A stretch of DNA of 64,000 nucleotides from Butyricimonas faecihominis. GTDB taxonomy: Bacteria; Bacteroidota; Bacteroidia; Bacteroidales; Marinifilaceae. The stretch covers positions 3,601,880-3,665,879 of the forward strand of contig NZ_AP028155.1 in assembly GCF_033096445.1 (NCBI RefSeq), given 5' to 3'. Of the stretch, positions 52,167-61,240 are shown piece by piece; position 1 is the stretch's first letter; each line of letters begins with the position of its first letter. Below the pieces are notes generated by a model. The model was not told the DNA's origin. It saw nothing but the letters and a program-made list of their open reading frames with translations, and made no database searches. A program made the translations under genes and the position numbers.

Positions 52167-53375
52167 TTATGATTTGACGATTTTGTTCACGAGGTATTTT
52201 ACCGGGAAATGCGAGGCTAGGTAACCGATAGCAATCACCGTGATCATGATAATCAGAATATCCGACGCGATGACTTTCACCGGGTAAGCGCTGACGATGT
52301 AGCTCCCGTTGCCGAGAGTGATGAACCCGTAATATTCTTGTAGCAGGCATAATATGGTCCCTAATGCCAGACCGATCAATGCTCCGAATCCGGTAATCAG
52401 GTTGCCTTCCAGCTTGAAAATCGAGATTATTTTTTCTTTGGTCATCCCTAGAGCTTGATAAATCCCGATGTCTTCTTTTTTGTCAATAATTAGCATCGAT
52501 ACGGAACCGATGATATTGAAGGAGGCAATTAACAGGATAAATAACAAGATCAGGAAGACGGCCAGTTTTTCCGATTTCATCATGGCATAAAAGGAACGGT
52601 TCAGGTCATATTTATTTTCGACTTTGTATGTCGGTTGTATTTGGACGGATAGTTTTTCTTTTAATGATTCTATCTGATTGGGGTCTTTTAATTTTATCTC
52701 TATTTTGGAGATTTGTCCCGGAACCCCGAACAACTCCCTTGCTGTTTCTAGTCCGGTGATCACGTATTTACCGTCAATGTCTTGTTGTGCGGAGAATATC
52801 CCGAGCGGGTATATTTGCTGGCTGTTTAGTGCCGAGCTTGATGCGGAAGACGCTTTTCGATCCGGGTAGTAGAATGTAACGGGAGAAAGCGTTCCTAATC
52901 TGATTTTTAAAGCAGCCGCGATGCCATAGCCCATGACGACGGCAGGTTTACCGTCCTTTTCGAGCGAGTAGATGCCACTAACAATGGAAGGGAGTATATT
53001 CACGTGTTCGGCATAGGTCGAGTCTACCCCCTTCACGACCACCGGAACCAATTTGTCGCCGAATTTCACAAGTGAATTTTCTTCCACGATGGGGTCACAG
53101 GAGGCGACTTCCGGCATTTGGGTCAGTTGGTCGATCAAAATGGAGTCTTTCGTGATGAATTTCCCTTTTGTCGGGGAAATCGTGAGATCCGGAGTGAAAC
53201 TGTCCGTTGCTTCCGTGAGGAGCGTGTCGATTCCGTTGAACACGGAGAGTACGACAATAAGAGCCGTTGTGCCAATCGCTACACCAACCATGCTGATGAT
53301 GGAAATGATGTTTATGGCATTCTGTTTCTTTTTTGAAAACAGGTATCTCCGTGCAATGAATATCGACAGATTCAT
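52167..53375 (-). CDS. LolC/LolE-like ABC transporter permease (FtsX family)
   Basis: Inner-membrane permease of 402 residues with four membrane helices: one at residues 22-46 and three after about 270, separated by a periplasmic MacB-like domain. The start IARRYLFSKKKQNAINIISIIS and the GALIGLALGTILCLLQ helix are typical of LolCE, which releases lipoproteins to the LolA carrier. It lies 12 bp after rbfA, an arrangement common in Bacteroidetes. The ATPase subunit is not in the window. Confidence 0.92.
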   Translation of the reverse strand: MNLSIFIARRYLFSKKKQNAINIISIISMVGVAIGTTALIVVLSVFNGIDTLLTEATDSFTPDLTISPTKGKFITKDSILIDQLTQMPEVASCDPIVEENSLVKFGDKLVPVVVKGVDSTYAEHVNILPSIVSGIYSLEKDGKPAVVMGYGIAAALKIRLGTLSPVTFYYPDRKASSASSSALNSQQIYPLGIFSAQQDIDGKYVITGLETARELFGVPGQISKIEIKLKDPNQIESLKEKLSVQIQPTYKVENKYDLNRSFYAMMKSEKLAVFLILLFILLIASFNIIGSVSMLIIDKKEDIGIYQALGMTKEKIISIFKLEGNLITGFGALIGLALGTILCLLQEYYGFITLGNGSYIVSAYPVKVIASDILIIMITVIAIGYLASHFPVKYLVNKIVKS

Positions 53376-53387
53376 CGTGGATACGGG

Positions 53388-53726
53388 CTATTGTTTCAAC
53401 AGGGAATCGATTTTGTCGATGTAATCGAGGCTGTCATCCACGAAAAATTTAAGCTCCGGAATGATTCGTGTCTGTTTGCCGATCTTTTTTCCGAGGATAA
53501 AACGGATGCTTTTGTTTTTTTCTGCCAAGCTCTCCAGTACCTTTTCCGTCAGGTTCGAAGGGAAGATACTAAGGTAAACTCTGGCGTATGACATATCCGG
53601 GCTAACTCGCACTGCTGTAACGGATAACATGGCACCTGCGGTGAATTCTTTACACTCTTTCTGAAACATTTCGCTTAGGTCTCGTTGGATTAAGCGACCA
53701 ACCTTATTTTGTCTAATTGAGTCCAT
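53388..53726 (-). CDS. rbfA: Ribosome-binding factor A
   Basis: Late 30S maturation factor of 112 residues with a KH-like fold. Motifs: RQNKVGRLIQRDLSEMFQ, VSPDMSYARVYLSIFPS and KQTRIIPELKFFVDDSLDYI. ATG 53726 fits the family start better than the ATG 24 nt upstream. A minus-strand TATATTTG at 53763-53770 is its likely -7 box. Confidence 0.95.
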   Translation of the reverse strand: MDSIRQNKVGRLIQRDLSEMFQKECKEFTAGAMLSVTAVRVSPDMSYARVYLSIFPSNLTEKVLESLAEKNKSIRFILGKKIGKQTRIIPELKFFVDDSLDYIDKIDSLLKQ

Positions 53727-53818
53727 TCTGAAGAAAAATATTTTATGCAATAAAATTTTTTACAAATATAGTGATTATAATTGATACTTTTATTATCTTT
53801 GCCCTCGCAAAACGGAAA

Positions 53819-53894
53819 CGAGATGTAGCGCAGTTGGTAGCGCGCCACGTTCGGGACGTGGAGGCCGCTGGTTCAAGTCCAGTCATCTCGACCA
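53819..53894 (+). tRNA. tRNA-Pro (anticodon CGG)
   Basis: Full cloverleaf with encoded CCA: acceptor CGAGATG pairs with CATCTCG, D-arm around GCGCAGTTGGTAGCGC, anticodon stem CCACG/CGTGG with loop TTCGGGA giving CGG at 53852-53854, and T-arm with GTTCAAGTC. The 5' C and the sequence fit bacterial tRNA-Pro. A TATCTTTG at 53793-53800 is the likely -7 box. Confidence 0.95.
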
Positions 53895-53901
53895 AAAATG
53901 T

Positions 53902-53934
53902 AGACGCTCTGATCATCAGGGCGTCTGTTTTTTT
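53902..53934 (+). terminator. Terminator of tRNA-Pro
   Basis: AGACGCTCTGA (53902-53912) and TCAGGGCGTCT (53916-53926) pair with one G-T wobble around a TCA loop, followed by GTTTTTTT. Confidence 0.9.
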
Positions 53935-53959
53935 GTGAATGAATTTATATCTTCTTTGT

Positions 53960-54424
53960 TTACTTTTTCACTGTGAAGTGTGCCGATAGTTCGTCAGCTG
54001 AATAAAAACCCGTGTGGCGGAAGAACTCTTTCCCTTTCTTGTCAAGTAATACTTGGGTGGGAATTGTGGCGACACCGTAGTATTCAAAGAATCTTTTGCT
54101 CTCTGGTTCCATTAAGTTCATAAAAACTACATTGACTTTCCCCTTGTATTCGGCTTTTATTTTTGTCATGACTTCTTCCATTTGGCGGCAAGAGTGACAG
54201 CCCGTGGAACCAAATTCAATGAACGTGTAATCGTAACTCTTTCCGTTATGGTGATAGTTGTATTTTTGTGCAATCGTGTCGCTGATGCTTTTCTTGGAGT
54301 TGTCGGATAATTGTTCGATTTTACTTTGTGAGATGTAGGTGGCAATGTCTTTGTGAAAGATCATGAGAGAAAAGAACATCAAGATGATAAGTGCAACCGG
54401 TACGTATGTTTTGTATTCTTTCAT
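53960..54424 (-). CDS. Thioredoxin-like membrane-anchored protein
   Basis: A 154-residue protein with an N-terminal anchor helix (residues 9-25) and a thioredoxin fold facing the periplasm. The redox site is GCHSCRQM (about residues 75-82), a CxxC type, and the cis-Pro loop is ATIPTQVLLDKKGKEFF. It may reduce or shuffle disulfides or act in cytochrome maturation; the partner is unknown. Confidence 0.9.
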   Translation of the reverse strand: MKEYKTYVPVALIILMFFSLMIFHKDIATYISQSKIEQLSDNSKKSISDTIAQKYNYHHNGKSYDYTFIEFGSTGCHSCRQMEEVMTKIKAEYKGKVNVVFMNLMEPESKRFFEYYGVATIPTQVLLDKKGKEFFRHTGFYSADELSAHFTVKK

Positions 54425-54640
54425 GATTATATTTTTGAAAGGATTTTATAATGGAAACTATCTATTCGTAAAGTTACGAATAATATTCATGCGAGGCAAA
54501 TGTTATTGAAATATTTTGGAATGATGGGGCGTGTGTTAACAACAAGGAACGAATAAACGCTCTTTGAGAGGGGGAAGGGTAAACACTGAATCCTTTGTTT
54601 TATAAAGAAAAAGAATTCAGTGGTCGTATATTGTCAATTA

Positions 54641-54916
54641 TTATTTTAGCTTTTTTAAAGCTGCACGTTTGGCCAATTTAAAACGGATGGCTTTTCTTTC
54701 CGGGAGTTGAACAACTATTTTCGAAGATGGATTATAGCCTTTTCGTGGTTTGTAAGTCTTTACGGTAAGGCTACCAAAGTTCATTAACCGTACTGATTCT
54801 TCTTTTTCCAAGCATTCTAAAATAGTCTCGAAAATAGAAGAAAATACTTTTGCAATGTCTTTTCGTGGCATATCGGTTTTTTCTGCCACGGCTTTAATTA
54901 TTTGTTGCTTGTTCAT
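54641..54916 (-). CDS. HU family DNA-binding protein
   Basis: Histone-like dimeric DNA-bending protein, 91 residues. MNKQQIIKAVAEKTDMPRKD, VRLMNFGSLTVKTYKPRKGYNP and a C-terminal RKAIRFKLAKRAALKKL-type tail are the family pattern; the DNA-binding arm has RKGYNPSSKIVVQLPERKAI instead of the usual GRNPQTG. A perfect-spacing promoter lies upstream. A weak hairpin (54584-54591 with 54615-54622) may end the transcript. The rest of 54425-54640 shows no gene. Confidence 0.93.
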   Translation of the reverse strand: MNKQQIIKAVAEKTDMPRKDIAKVFSSIFETILECLEKEESVRLMNFGSLTVKTYKPRKGYNPSSKIVVQLPERKAIRFKLAKRAALKKLK

Positions 54917-54944
54917 GCTCTTTTATTTTAAATTTATAGTATAG

Positions 54945-54976
54945 CAAAGTTATGTATTAAAAAAACAGGAAGCAAA
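54945..54976 (-). promoter_or_regulatory. Promoter of HU gene
   Basis: On the minus strand TTTG (54973-54976), 20 nt, TAACTTTG (54945-54952), 28 nt before the HU ATG. Confidence 0.65.
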
Positions 54977-55136
54977 TAATTCAGTATGAATTATACCTAA
55001 ATAGATGAATTAACGAATGATCGTGCGAAACGGTTCAAAATTATAGAATATTCTGCTGTAAGAAGGAGTTCTTTTAGCTTGAGGTACTTTGTTTTCATTA
55101 TACTTTTTTTCGTATCTTGCGTTGTGATTTTATGAT

Positions 55137-56600
55137 ATGATAGATATTCAGGTTAAGTTGCATGATCGGTACTCCGTGGAATGTAAGGTTGGTTACCATG
55201 TCGATAGGGACACGGAGGAGAACGAGTTCAGGATGAACACGTGGTTTTTCGTACCTCATAGTTTGGATATTAATGCCTCGACTTATCCCAAGGAGGCTTT
55301 TTACCGGGATGTGAAGTCCAACGTGCGTTTGATCACCCCGATCTACACGTTGGAGGAGATTGCGAGTGGCGAATGGACGCCTTTCGTTTTCTTGGAGGAT
55401 GCGTTCCTGCATTTGGTGGCGGATGGGACGAGGGATGCGTTAGCCTCTTACGAGTACCAGATCAAGATGTTTACATCCATTTTTAAAAGTGCCCTTCGGG
55501 GGATGGCGGGAGAGACGATTCATCATGAGGTGGAAAGTGGTGAACGGGAAGGGATGGTCAATCGGTATGTTGAATACGTGCAATTGATCGTGAAACGGTA
55601 TCGGGATTTGAAGTCCATTATTAACGTGCCGGGAATTCCCCGGGAGGCGTTGAATTATTTCTCTTTCGGGGATGAGTATCTTTCCAATCTGGTGGAGTTT
55701 CATACGTTCAAGTTACTGGACGGCTTGAAGACGACGGATCCGGGATGTTATGATCGGATGGTGAAGTTATTGTTGTCTTTGGTACATTCGGAGATTGATT
55801 ACAAGAAACAGAACGGTTATCTCGTGGCAGATCCGGAGAGTAAGGATCGGAATCGGACGGTGATCTATCGGCGGGGGATGCTGAAGAAATACGCGGAGAG
55901 TGATTTGTTCTTGAAGGCATCGAAGAAAAAAGATGGGGTACTGGTGGAGCAGATATATTATAGTATTGCGGCAGGACTTTCCATGATATTTGCCACGGTG
56001 GTAGCTTTTTCATTTCAGAAAAAATACGGGAATTTCACGATGCCGTTGTTCGTGGCTTTGGTGGTGAGCTATATGTTGAAGGACCGGATTAAGGAGTTGA
56101 TGCGTTTTTATTTTGCCCATCGGCTGGGGAAGAATTATTTTGACCGGAAGACAACGATCAGTATGAACGAGAGAGTGGTCGGGTGGATCAAGGACGGGGT
56201 GGATTTTATCTCGGAAAGAAAAGTCCCGGAGGAGATTATCGAGCGAAGAGCCCGTCCGGATTTGTTGGAGGCGGACAATCGGAATGGCGGGGAGAAAATT
56301 ATTCTTTACCGGAAATGGGTGCAGCTCGATCCGGAGGCGCTTGGCGAATATAGCCAGTACGATATTGCCGGGGTGAACGAGATATTGCGTTTTAACGTGG
56401 GGAGCTTCGTTCAGAAAATGGATGAGCGGGACTACGAGTTATACGTGCCAAGGGGAGAGGCGGATTACGGCCCGATCATGGGAGACAAGATATATTACCT
56501 TAATTTCTTGATACAATTGCTACATGGGGAGCAGGTCGAGTACAAGCGTTACCGTTTGGTGATAGATCGGGACGGTATTCAGGAGATCCAGAAAATGTGA
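55137..56600 (+). CDS. Conserved unknown membrane protein
   Basis: A 487-residue protein I cannot name. There is no signal peptide. The long N-terminal part (residues 1-270) is soluble, starting with a beta-rich MIDIQVKLHDRYSVECKVGYH; two adjacent membrane helices at about 278-296 and 303-317 are followed by a basic cytoplasmic stretch (DRIKELMRFYFAHRLG) and another soluble domain rich in charged residues. Codon use is GC-rich and well-adapted, and the frame is long, so the gene is real. It lies alone between HU and speA, with no operon context. Confidence 0.75.
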   Translation: MIDIQVKLHDRYSVECKVGYHVDRDTEENEFRMNTWFFVPHSLDINASTYPKEAFYRDVKSNVRLITPIYTLEEIASGEWTPFVFLEDAFLHLVADGTRDALASYEYQIKMFTSIFKSALRGMAGETIHHEVESGEREGMVNRYVEYVQLIVKRYRDLKSIINVPGIPREALNYFSFGDEYLSNLVEFHTFKLLDGLKTTDPGCYDRMVKLLLSLVHSEIDYKKQNGYLVADPESKDRNRTVIYRRGMLKKYAESDLFLKASKKKDGVLVEQIYYSIAAGLSMIFATVVAFSFQKKYGNFTMPLFVALVVSYMLKDRIKELMRFYFAHRLGKNYFDRKTTISMNERVVGWIKDGVDFISERKVPEEIIERRARPDLLEADNRNGGEKIILYRKWVQLDPEALGEYSQYDIAGVNEILRFNVGSFVQKMDERDYELYVPRGEADYGPIMGDKIYYLNFLIQLLHGEQVEYKRYRLVIDRDGIQEIQKM

Positions 56601-56713
56601 GGTCGTTTGATGGGATTGTTGTTCTGCCTGTCATGATGCCGGGGAGCATGAAATCTAATGGCTAAAATCGTGAAATCCTAGGTGATTAAGCGTATAATAT
56701 TGAAAATATATTG

Positions 56714-56721
56714 TAGCTTTG
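56714..56721 (+). promoter_or_regulatory. -7 promoter box of speA
   Basis: TAGCTTTG matches TAnnTTTG, 36 nt before the speA ATG. No clear -33 box is present. Confidence 0.45.
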
Positions 56722-56757
56722 CGGGACAATCAATCTTAATGAGCTTATAGAATAAAA

Positions 56758-58650
56758 ATGAGAAAATGGAGTATTGACGATTCAGCAGAACTGTACAATA
56801 TTAACGGTTGGGGGCTGAACTATTTTTCGATTAACGAGAAGGGACACGTTACAGTAACGCCGAAAGTCGGAGGACCGAAAATTGACATCAAGGAATTGAT
56901 GGAGGAACTTCAGGTGCGGGATGTATCGGCTCCCGTGTTGTTAAGGTTCCCGGACATCCTTGATAACCGGATCGAGAAAATCTCTAGTTGTTTTCAAGCC
57001 GCGGCAACGGAATATGGTTACACGGGGAAAAATTTTATCATTTATCCTATTAAAGTGAACCAGATGCGCCCGGTGGTGGAAGAGATTGTCAGTCACGGGA
57101 CCAAGTATAACATTGGTCTTGAGGCAGGCTCGAAACCGGAATTGCACGCGGTGTTGTCGATTGATATTGACGACGATGCGATGATCATCTGTAACGGTTA
57201 CAAGGACGAGAATTATATCGAGTTGGCTCTTTTGGCCCAGAAGATGGGACGAAATATATACTTGGTTGTCGAGAAACTGAACGAATTGAGAAATATCGCG
57301 ACAATCTCCAAACGCTTGAAAATTCGCCCGAATATCGGGATCCGTATAAAACTGGCTAGTTCCGGGAGTGGCAAGTGGGAAGAGTCGGGAGGAGATGTCA
57401 GTAAGTTCGGGGTAAATTCGAGCGAGTTGCTGGAAGCCATGGATATTCTGGAAAAGAACAAGATGACGGATTGCTTGAAGTTAATCCATTTCCATATCGG
57501 TAGTCAGGTGACTAATATACGGCGTATCAAGACGGCGTTGAAGGAAGCCTCTCAGTTCTACGTGCAATTGAAGAATTTAGGATACAATATACATTTCGTG
57601 GATATTGGCGGGGGCTTAGGTGTAGACTACGATGGAACACGCTCGGCCACGAGCGGGAACAGTATGAACTACTCGATTCAGGAGTACGTGAATGATGCCG
57701 TGTCCGCGTTGGTAGATGCTTGCGAAAAGAATAATCTGGAGCAACCGAATATTATCACCGAGTCGGGACGTTCTCTGACGGCACATCACTCCGTGTTGAT
57801 TTTCGAGGCACTTGCCAGTACAAGTTTGCCCGCTTTCGATGAAAACGAGGAAATCGACGAGAATGCTCACGAGCTGGTGAAAGAGTTGTATGATTTATGG
57901 GAGAACCTGAATCAGCCCCGGTTGATCGAGACATGGCATGATGCCATGCAGATTCGGGAGGATGCTCTCGGTTTGTTTAATCTTGGCTTGATTGATTTGT
58001 TCACCCGTGCGCAAGTGGAACGGTTGTTCTGGTCCGTGGCTAGAGACGTGTACGACATGGCAGTGGCCACGAAACATGCCCCGGACGAGTTGAAGAAAAT
58101 CTCCAAGATGTTGCCGGATAAATATTTCTGTAATTTCTCGTTATTCCAGTCTTTGCCTGATTCATGGGCGATCGACCAGATATTCCCGATTATACCGATT
58201 TCTCGTTTGAACGAGCAGCCGACTAAATCGGCAACAATTCAGGATATTACCTGTGATTCTGACGGGAAGATTGATAATTTTATCTCGACGCGTAATTTCT
58301 CGTACCATCTTCCGGTACACGAGTTGAATCATAAAGAACCGTATTATTTAGGGGTATTCCTCGTGGGTGCCTACCAAGAGATTCTTGGTGACCTGCATAA
58401 CCTGTTCGGGGACACGAATGCCGTCCACATCAAAGTGAAAGGTGATGATTACGTGATCGACAAGGTGATTGAAGGAGAGACGGTGGCTGACGTGTTGGAG
58501 TACGTTCAATTTATGCCGAAAAGAATGGCTCGTACGGTAGAGGTATGGGTAACTTCTTCCGTGAAAAAGGGAATTATCTCGGCAGAAGAAGGACGGGAAT
58601 TCTTGTCGAATTATCGTTCCGGATTGTACGGGTATACTTATTTGGAATAA
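56758..58650 (+). CDS. speA: Biosynthetic arginine decarboxylase
   Basis: PLP-dependent fold III decarboxylase, 630 residues, that turns arginine into agmatine for polyamine synthesis. FIIYPIKVNQMRPVVEE holds the PLP Lys (about residue 101), FHIGSQVTNIRRIKTAL and DIGGGLGVDYDG bind the cofactor phosphate, and ITESGRSLTAHHSVL and late catalytic-Cys regions complete the family. The agmatinase gene at 63103 would take the next step. A terminator-like hairpin follows at about 58672. Confidence 0.95.
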   Translation: MRKWSIDDSAELYNINGWGLNYFSINEKGHVTVTPKVGGPKIDIKELMEELQVRDVSAPVLLRFPDILDNRIEKISSCFQAAATEYGYTGKNFIIYPIKVNQMRPVVEEIVSHGTKYNIGLEAGSKPELHAVLSIDIDDDAMIICNGYKDENYIELALLAQKMGRNIYLVVEKLNELRNIATISKRLKIRPNIGIRIKLASSGSGKWEESGGDVSKFGVNSSELLEAMDILEKNKMTDCLKLIHFHIGSQVTNIRRIKTALKEASQFYVQLKNLGYNIHFVDIGGGLGVDYDGTRSATSGNSMNYSIQEYVNDAVSALVDACEKNNLEQPNIITESGRSLTAHHSVLIFEALASTSLPAFDENEEIDENAHELVKELYDLWENLNQPRLIETWHDAMQIREDALGLFNLGLIDLFTRAQVERLFWSVARDVYDMAVATKHAPDELKKISKMLPDKYFCNFSLFQSLPDSWAIDQIFPIIPISRLNEQPTKSATIQDITCDSDGKIDNFISTRNFSYHLPVHELNHKEPYYLGVFLVGAYQEILGDLHNLFGDTNAVHIKVKGDDYVIDKVIEGETVADVLEYVQFMPKRMARTVEVWVTSSVKKGIISAEEGREFLSNYRSGLYGYTYLE

Positions 58651-58667
58651 TTCGATAGATAATAACA

Positions 58668-58723
58668 AAATAAAGAGGTCGTGCCGAATTTGTTAAAATG
58701 AATCAGGCACGATCTTTTTTTTT
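58668..58723 (+). terminator. Terminator of speA
   Basis: AAGAGGTCGTGCC... pairs imperfectly with ...GGCACGATCTTTT, and a long T-run follows (about 58712-58722). Confidence 0.7.
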
Positions 58724-58827
58724 GTAAATTTCCTGTCGTGTAAATGTTAACGTGATTTTTACTTGGCCAGATAATCAGCGTGTTAATAAAAATCTGATTT
58801 TTAACACTATTAAATTTTACGCAAATG

Positions 58828-58858
58828 TTTGCGGGTAAAAAAAGATTTGCTAGTTTAG
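58828..58858 (+). promoter_or_regulatory. Promoter of RNA unit 1
   Basis: TTTG (58828-58831), exactly 19 nt, TAGTTTAG (58851-58858, one base off consensus). A CGCAAA/TTTGCG inverted repeat (58820-58833) covers the -33 box. Predicted start about 58865, 13 nt before the first hairpin. Confidence 0.6.
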
Positions 58859-58864
58859 CATCGG

Positions 58865-58976
58865 TGAAAGAAAAAAAGCCTCGTGCTGTCACAGCAGGAG
58901 GCAACCAATAACAAATTTATGAAAAAAAATTGAAGTCTTTTCTTGAAATCCGATACAAAGGTATCGGCTTTTCTTT
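58865..58976 (+). ncRNA. Candidate structured RNA, unit 1
   Basis: A 5' hairpin (58878-58902: GCCTC, G-G mismatch, T-A, GCTG, TCA loop) is followed by a 26-nt block (58905-58930) identical in unit 2 and containing the mini-ORF ATG AAA AAA AAT TGA (58919-58933, peptide MKKN). The 3' end is CCGATAC-AAAG-GTATCGG (58950-58967) plus CTTTTCTTT, a terminator-like hairpin. Compensatory changes between units (see unit 2) argue for an RNA-level function. I know of no named family for it. Confidence 0.65.
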
Positions 58977-59076
58977 ATATACAAAAAAATTAGTAGTTAA
59001 ATTTCTGTTATATCGATTAATTTTCGATACACACTTTTATATACGAATACAGGGAGACAAAAGTTAGGATTTATGC

Positions 59077-59187
59077 TAAAATAAAAATGGTCCGCGCTGT
59101 CTCAGCGGGGACCCAAAATACCAATAACAAATTTATGAAAAAAAATCGAAGTCTCTTTTGAAATCCGATACAAAGGTATCGTTTTGT
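59077..59187 (+). ncRNA. Candidate structured RNA, unit 2
   Basis: Same plan as unit 1. The 5' hairpin at 59089-59113 has a different sequence but the same fold: outer pairs G-C, C-G, C-G, T-A, C-G become G-C, G-C, T-A, C-G, C-G, the inner T-A becomes C-G, and the G-G mismatch and GCTG/CAGC helix are kept. The 26-nt block at 59121-59146 is identical; the mini-ORF here reads MKKNRSLF (59135-59161). The 22-nt terminator region 59160-59181 is also identical to unit 1. A clear promoter is not seen directly upstream. Confidence 0.62.
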
Positions 59188-59286
59188 CATCGTAACCTTG
59201 TCACTTATGTATTAAGTTTCGGTTACACTATGATTACATTCAAAATATATGCCTATATACGGCCCATGAACGTAAAGGTTTCATAA

Positions 59287-60363
59287 TTAATCAAAATTAA
59301 TTCTTAATTGCAAAGGATCATCGGTGGTTAATTCTTCGAAAGGATTTGATACAGAGAGACCTAGAAGGCGTATTCTAAATTGCGTAAGTTCTAAATCTTT
59401 GAGTAATTTTTTGGCTAGGGGAAGAATATCCTGTTTTGTTCGTAACTCGTGTGCCATAGTGACACTACGTGTCTTTTGGGTAAAATCGTGGAATTTGATT
59501 TTCAAGGTTAGGGTATGTCCTTTGAAATCAGACTTTTCTAGTCGGAGAATTAATTCCGTTGTCACGTGGTACAGTTCTATGATGACAGCGATATAGTTCG
59601 TCAAGTCATTCTCGAAGGTACTTTCACAGCCTACGGATTTACGGATTCGTTCGGGGGTAACCATTCTGGGATCGATGCCATTGGCAAAATCGTGATACAA
59701 GGTACCGGCTTTTCCGAAATTGCGGGTAAGGAATGTCAGTGTACATTTCTTGAGGTCAGCCCCCGTGTGTATGCCTAGTGAGTGCATTTTACGAGCCGTG
59801 ACTTTGCCGATACCCCAGAATGCCTCGATCGGGAGTTTGGAGATAAAAGCGGGGGCCCGGTCAGGATGTATGGTGTAAAGCCCGTCGGGTTTCTTGTAAT
59901 CGGATGCGATCTTGGCGAGGAATTTATTGTAAGAGATCCCGGCGGAGGCCACGAGTCCTAGTTTTTCTTTAATCTCTTTCTTGATTTCTCTGGCGACATC
60001 GACGGCTAACGGGATGTTTTTTTTGTTCTTGGTCACGTCTAGAAATGCCTCATCGAGTGCAAGGGGTTCGATCATGTCCGTGTATTCGTGGAATATTTCG
60101 TGAATCTGCATGGATACCGATTTATAGTATTCCATGTGAGAACCGACGAAAATGAGGTCGGGACAAAGCTGTTTGGCTTTCATGGACGACATGGCAGAAC
60201 GTATGCCATAACGGCGAGCCTCGTAGCTGGCGGCAGCCACGACCCCGCGTTTCTCCGGACGCCCCACGACAAGCGGTTTTCCCCTGTATTCCGGGTGATC
60301 CCGTTGTTCGATAGAGGCGTAGAACGCGTCCATGTCGATATGAATAATTTTTCTGTTTTCCAT
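59287..60363 (-). CDS. dinB: DNA polymerase IV (Y family)
   Basis: Error-prone translesion polymerase, 358 residues. IIHIDMDAFYASIEQRDHPE carries the first catalytic Asp pair; LALDEAFLDVT has the later Asp-Glu. SAGISYNKFLAKIASDYKKP and the helix-hairpin-helix TARKMHSLGIHTGADL are typical, as is the little-finger domain to the end. There is no obvious beta-clamp motif at the C-terminus beyond a short tail. ATG 60363 follows a GGGAG site and is preferred over an ATG 27 nt upstream. Confidence 0.95.
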   Translation of the reverse strand: MENRKIIHIDMDAFYASIEQRDHPEYRGKPLVVGRPEKRGVVAAASYEARRYGIRSAMSSMKAKQLCPDLIFVGSHMEYYKSVSMQIHEIFHEYTDMIEPLALDEAFLDVTKNKKNIPLAVDVAREIKKEIKEKLGLVASAGISYNKFLAKIASDYKKPDGLYTIHPDRAPAFISKLPIEAFWGIGKVTARKMHSLGIHTGADLKKCTLTFLTRNFGKAGTLYHDFANGIDPRMVTPERIRKSVGCESTFENDLTNYIAVIIELYHVTTELILRLEKSDFKGHTLTLKIKFHDFTQKTRSVTMAHELRTKQDILPLAKKLLKDLELTQFRIRLLGLSVSNPFEELTTDDPLQLRINFD

Positions 60364-60410
60364 CTCCCGTTTCGATGAGTAAATATACAACTTTCTCTTG
60401 AATTTTGATG

Positions 60411-60418
60411 TATATTTG
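60411..60418 (+). promoter_or_regulatory. -7 promoter box of ThrE-like pair
   Basis: TATATTTG is a perfect -7 match, 45 nt before the ATG at 60464. No good -33 partner is seen. Confidence 0.45.
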
Positions 60419-60463
60419 CGGCCCCGAATACGAGGGGAAAATTAGGGTAGATAGTTAAATAAT

Positions 60464-61240
60464 ATGGAAAGAAAGGTTGATATTCAGGAACTCTCGAATT
60501 TCTTGATGGATTACACCACGAGTATGATGGGAGTCGGGGTACACACGGCGAGGGCCGTGAGGAGTGTTTCCCGTATTGCCGAGTCGTTTGGGTATGGGAT
60601 TGACGTGACGATTTTTCAGAAAAATATTACCATGACGATCAAGCACCCGGAAGATTATTCTATCCGGCGAACTTACGTGCGAAAGATTCCTGCCTTGGCG
60701 ATTAACTTTCAAGTGATTTCTGAGTTAAGTGCCTTGAGCTGGGAGGCTTACGATCATCATCTGTCGTTGGGCGAGTTAACGGCTCATTACCATGAGGTGA
60801 TGAACGAACCCCGCATTTCCCGTTGGGTGGTGCTGGTTTTGGTTTCCTTGGCCAACGCGGCATTCTGTCGCTTGTTCGGGGGAGACGGGATTGCCATGAT
60901 GCTGGTTTGTGCCGCGACTTGCGTGGGTTTTTGGGTACGGCAGGAGATGATGAATCGCCACGTGAATCATATGGTCGTTTTCGTTGTATCGGCTTTTATT
61001 GCCTCGTTTATCGCCTCGGCCGGGACCTATTTCGGTTGGGGTAAGACCCCGGATATAGCTTTGGCTTCCAGTGTCCTTTATCTGATCCCCGGGGTACCTT
61101 TGATTAATTCGATTATTGATATTTTGGGAGGTCATGTGCTGATAGGTATGTCTCGTGCGGTGAATGCGGCGATACTTATAATTTGTATTGCATTGGGGTT
61201 GTCGGTAACATTATTAATTTTAGGATTGGATACGCTATGA
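60464..61240 (+). CDS. ThrE-type threonine/serine exporter, N-terminal component (DUF1212)
   Basis: Inner-membrane protein of 258 residues: a soluble N-terminal part (1-115) with the DUF1212 signature GVGVHTARAVRSVSRIAESFG, then five helices after residue 118. VLYLIPGVPLINSIIDILGGH is the pore-region motif of the family. In Corynebacterium ThrE exports threonine and serine as one chain; here, as in many Gram-negatives, it is split into two genes that overlap by 4 nt. The true substrate is unknown. Confidence 0.9.
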   Translation: MERKVDIQELSNFLMDYTTSMMGVGVHTARAVRSVSRIAESFGYGIDVTIFQKNITMTIKHPEDYSIRRTYVRKIPALAINFQVISELSALSWEAYDHHLSLGELTAHYHEVMNEPRISRWVVLVLVSLANAAFCRLFGGDGIAMMLVCAATCVGFWVRQEMMNRHVNHMVVFVVSAFIASFIASAGTYFGWGKTPDIALASSVLYLIPGVPLINSIIDILGGHVLIGMSRAVNAAILIICIALGLSVTLLILGLDTL

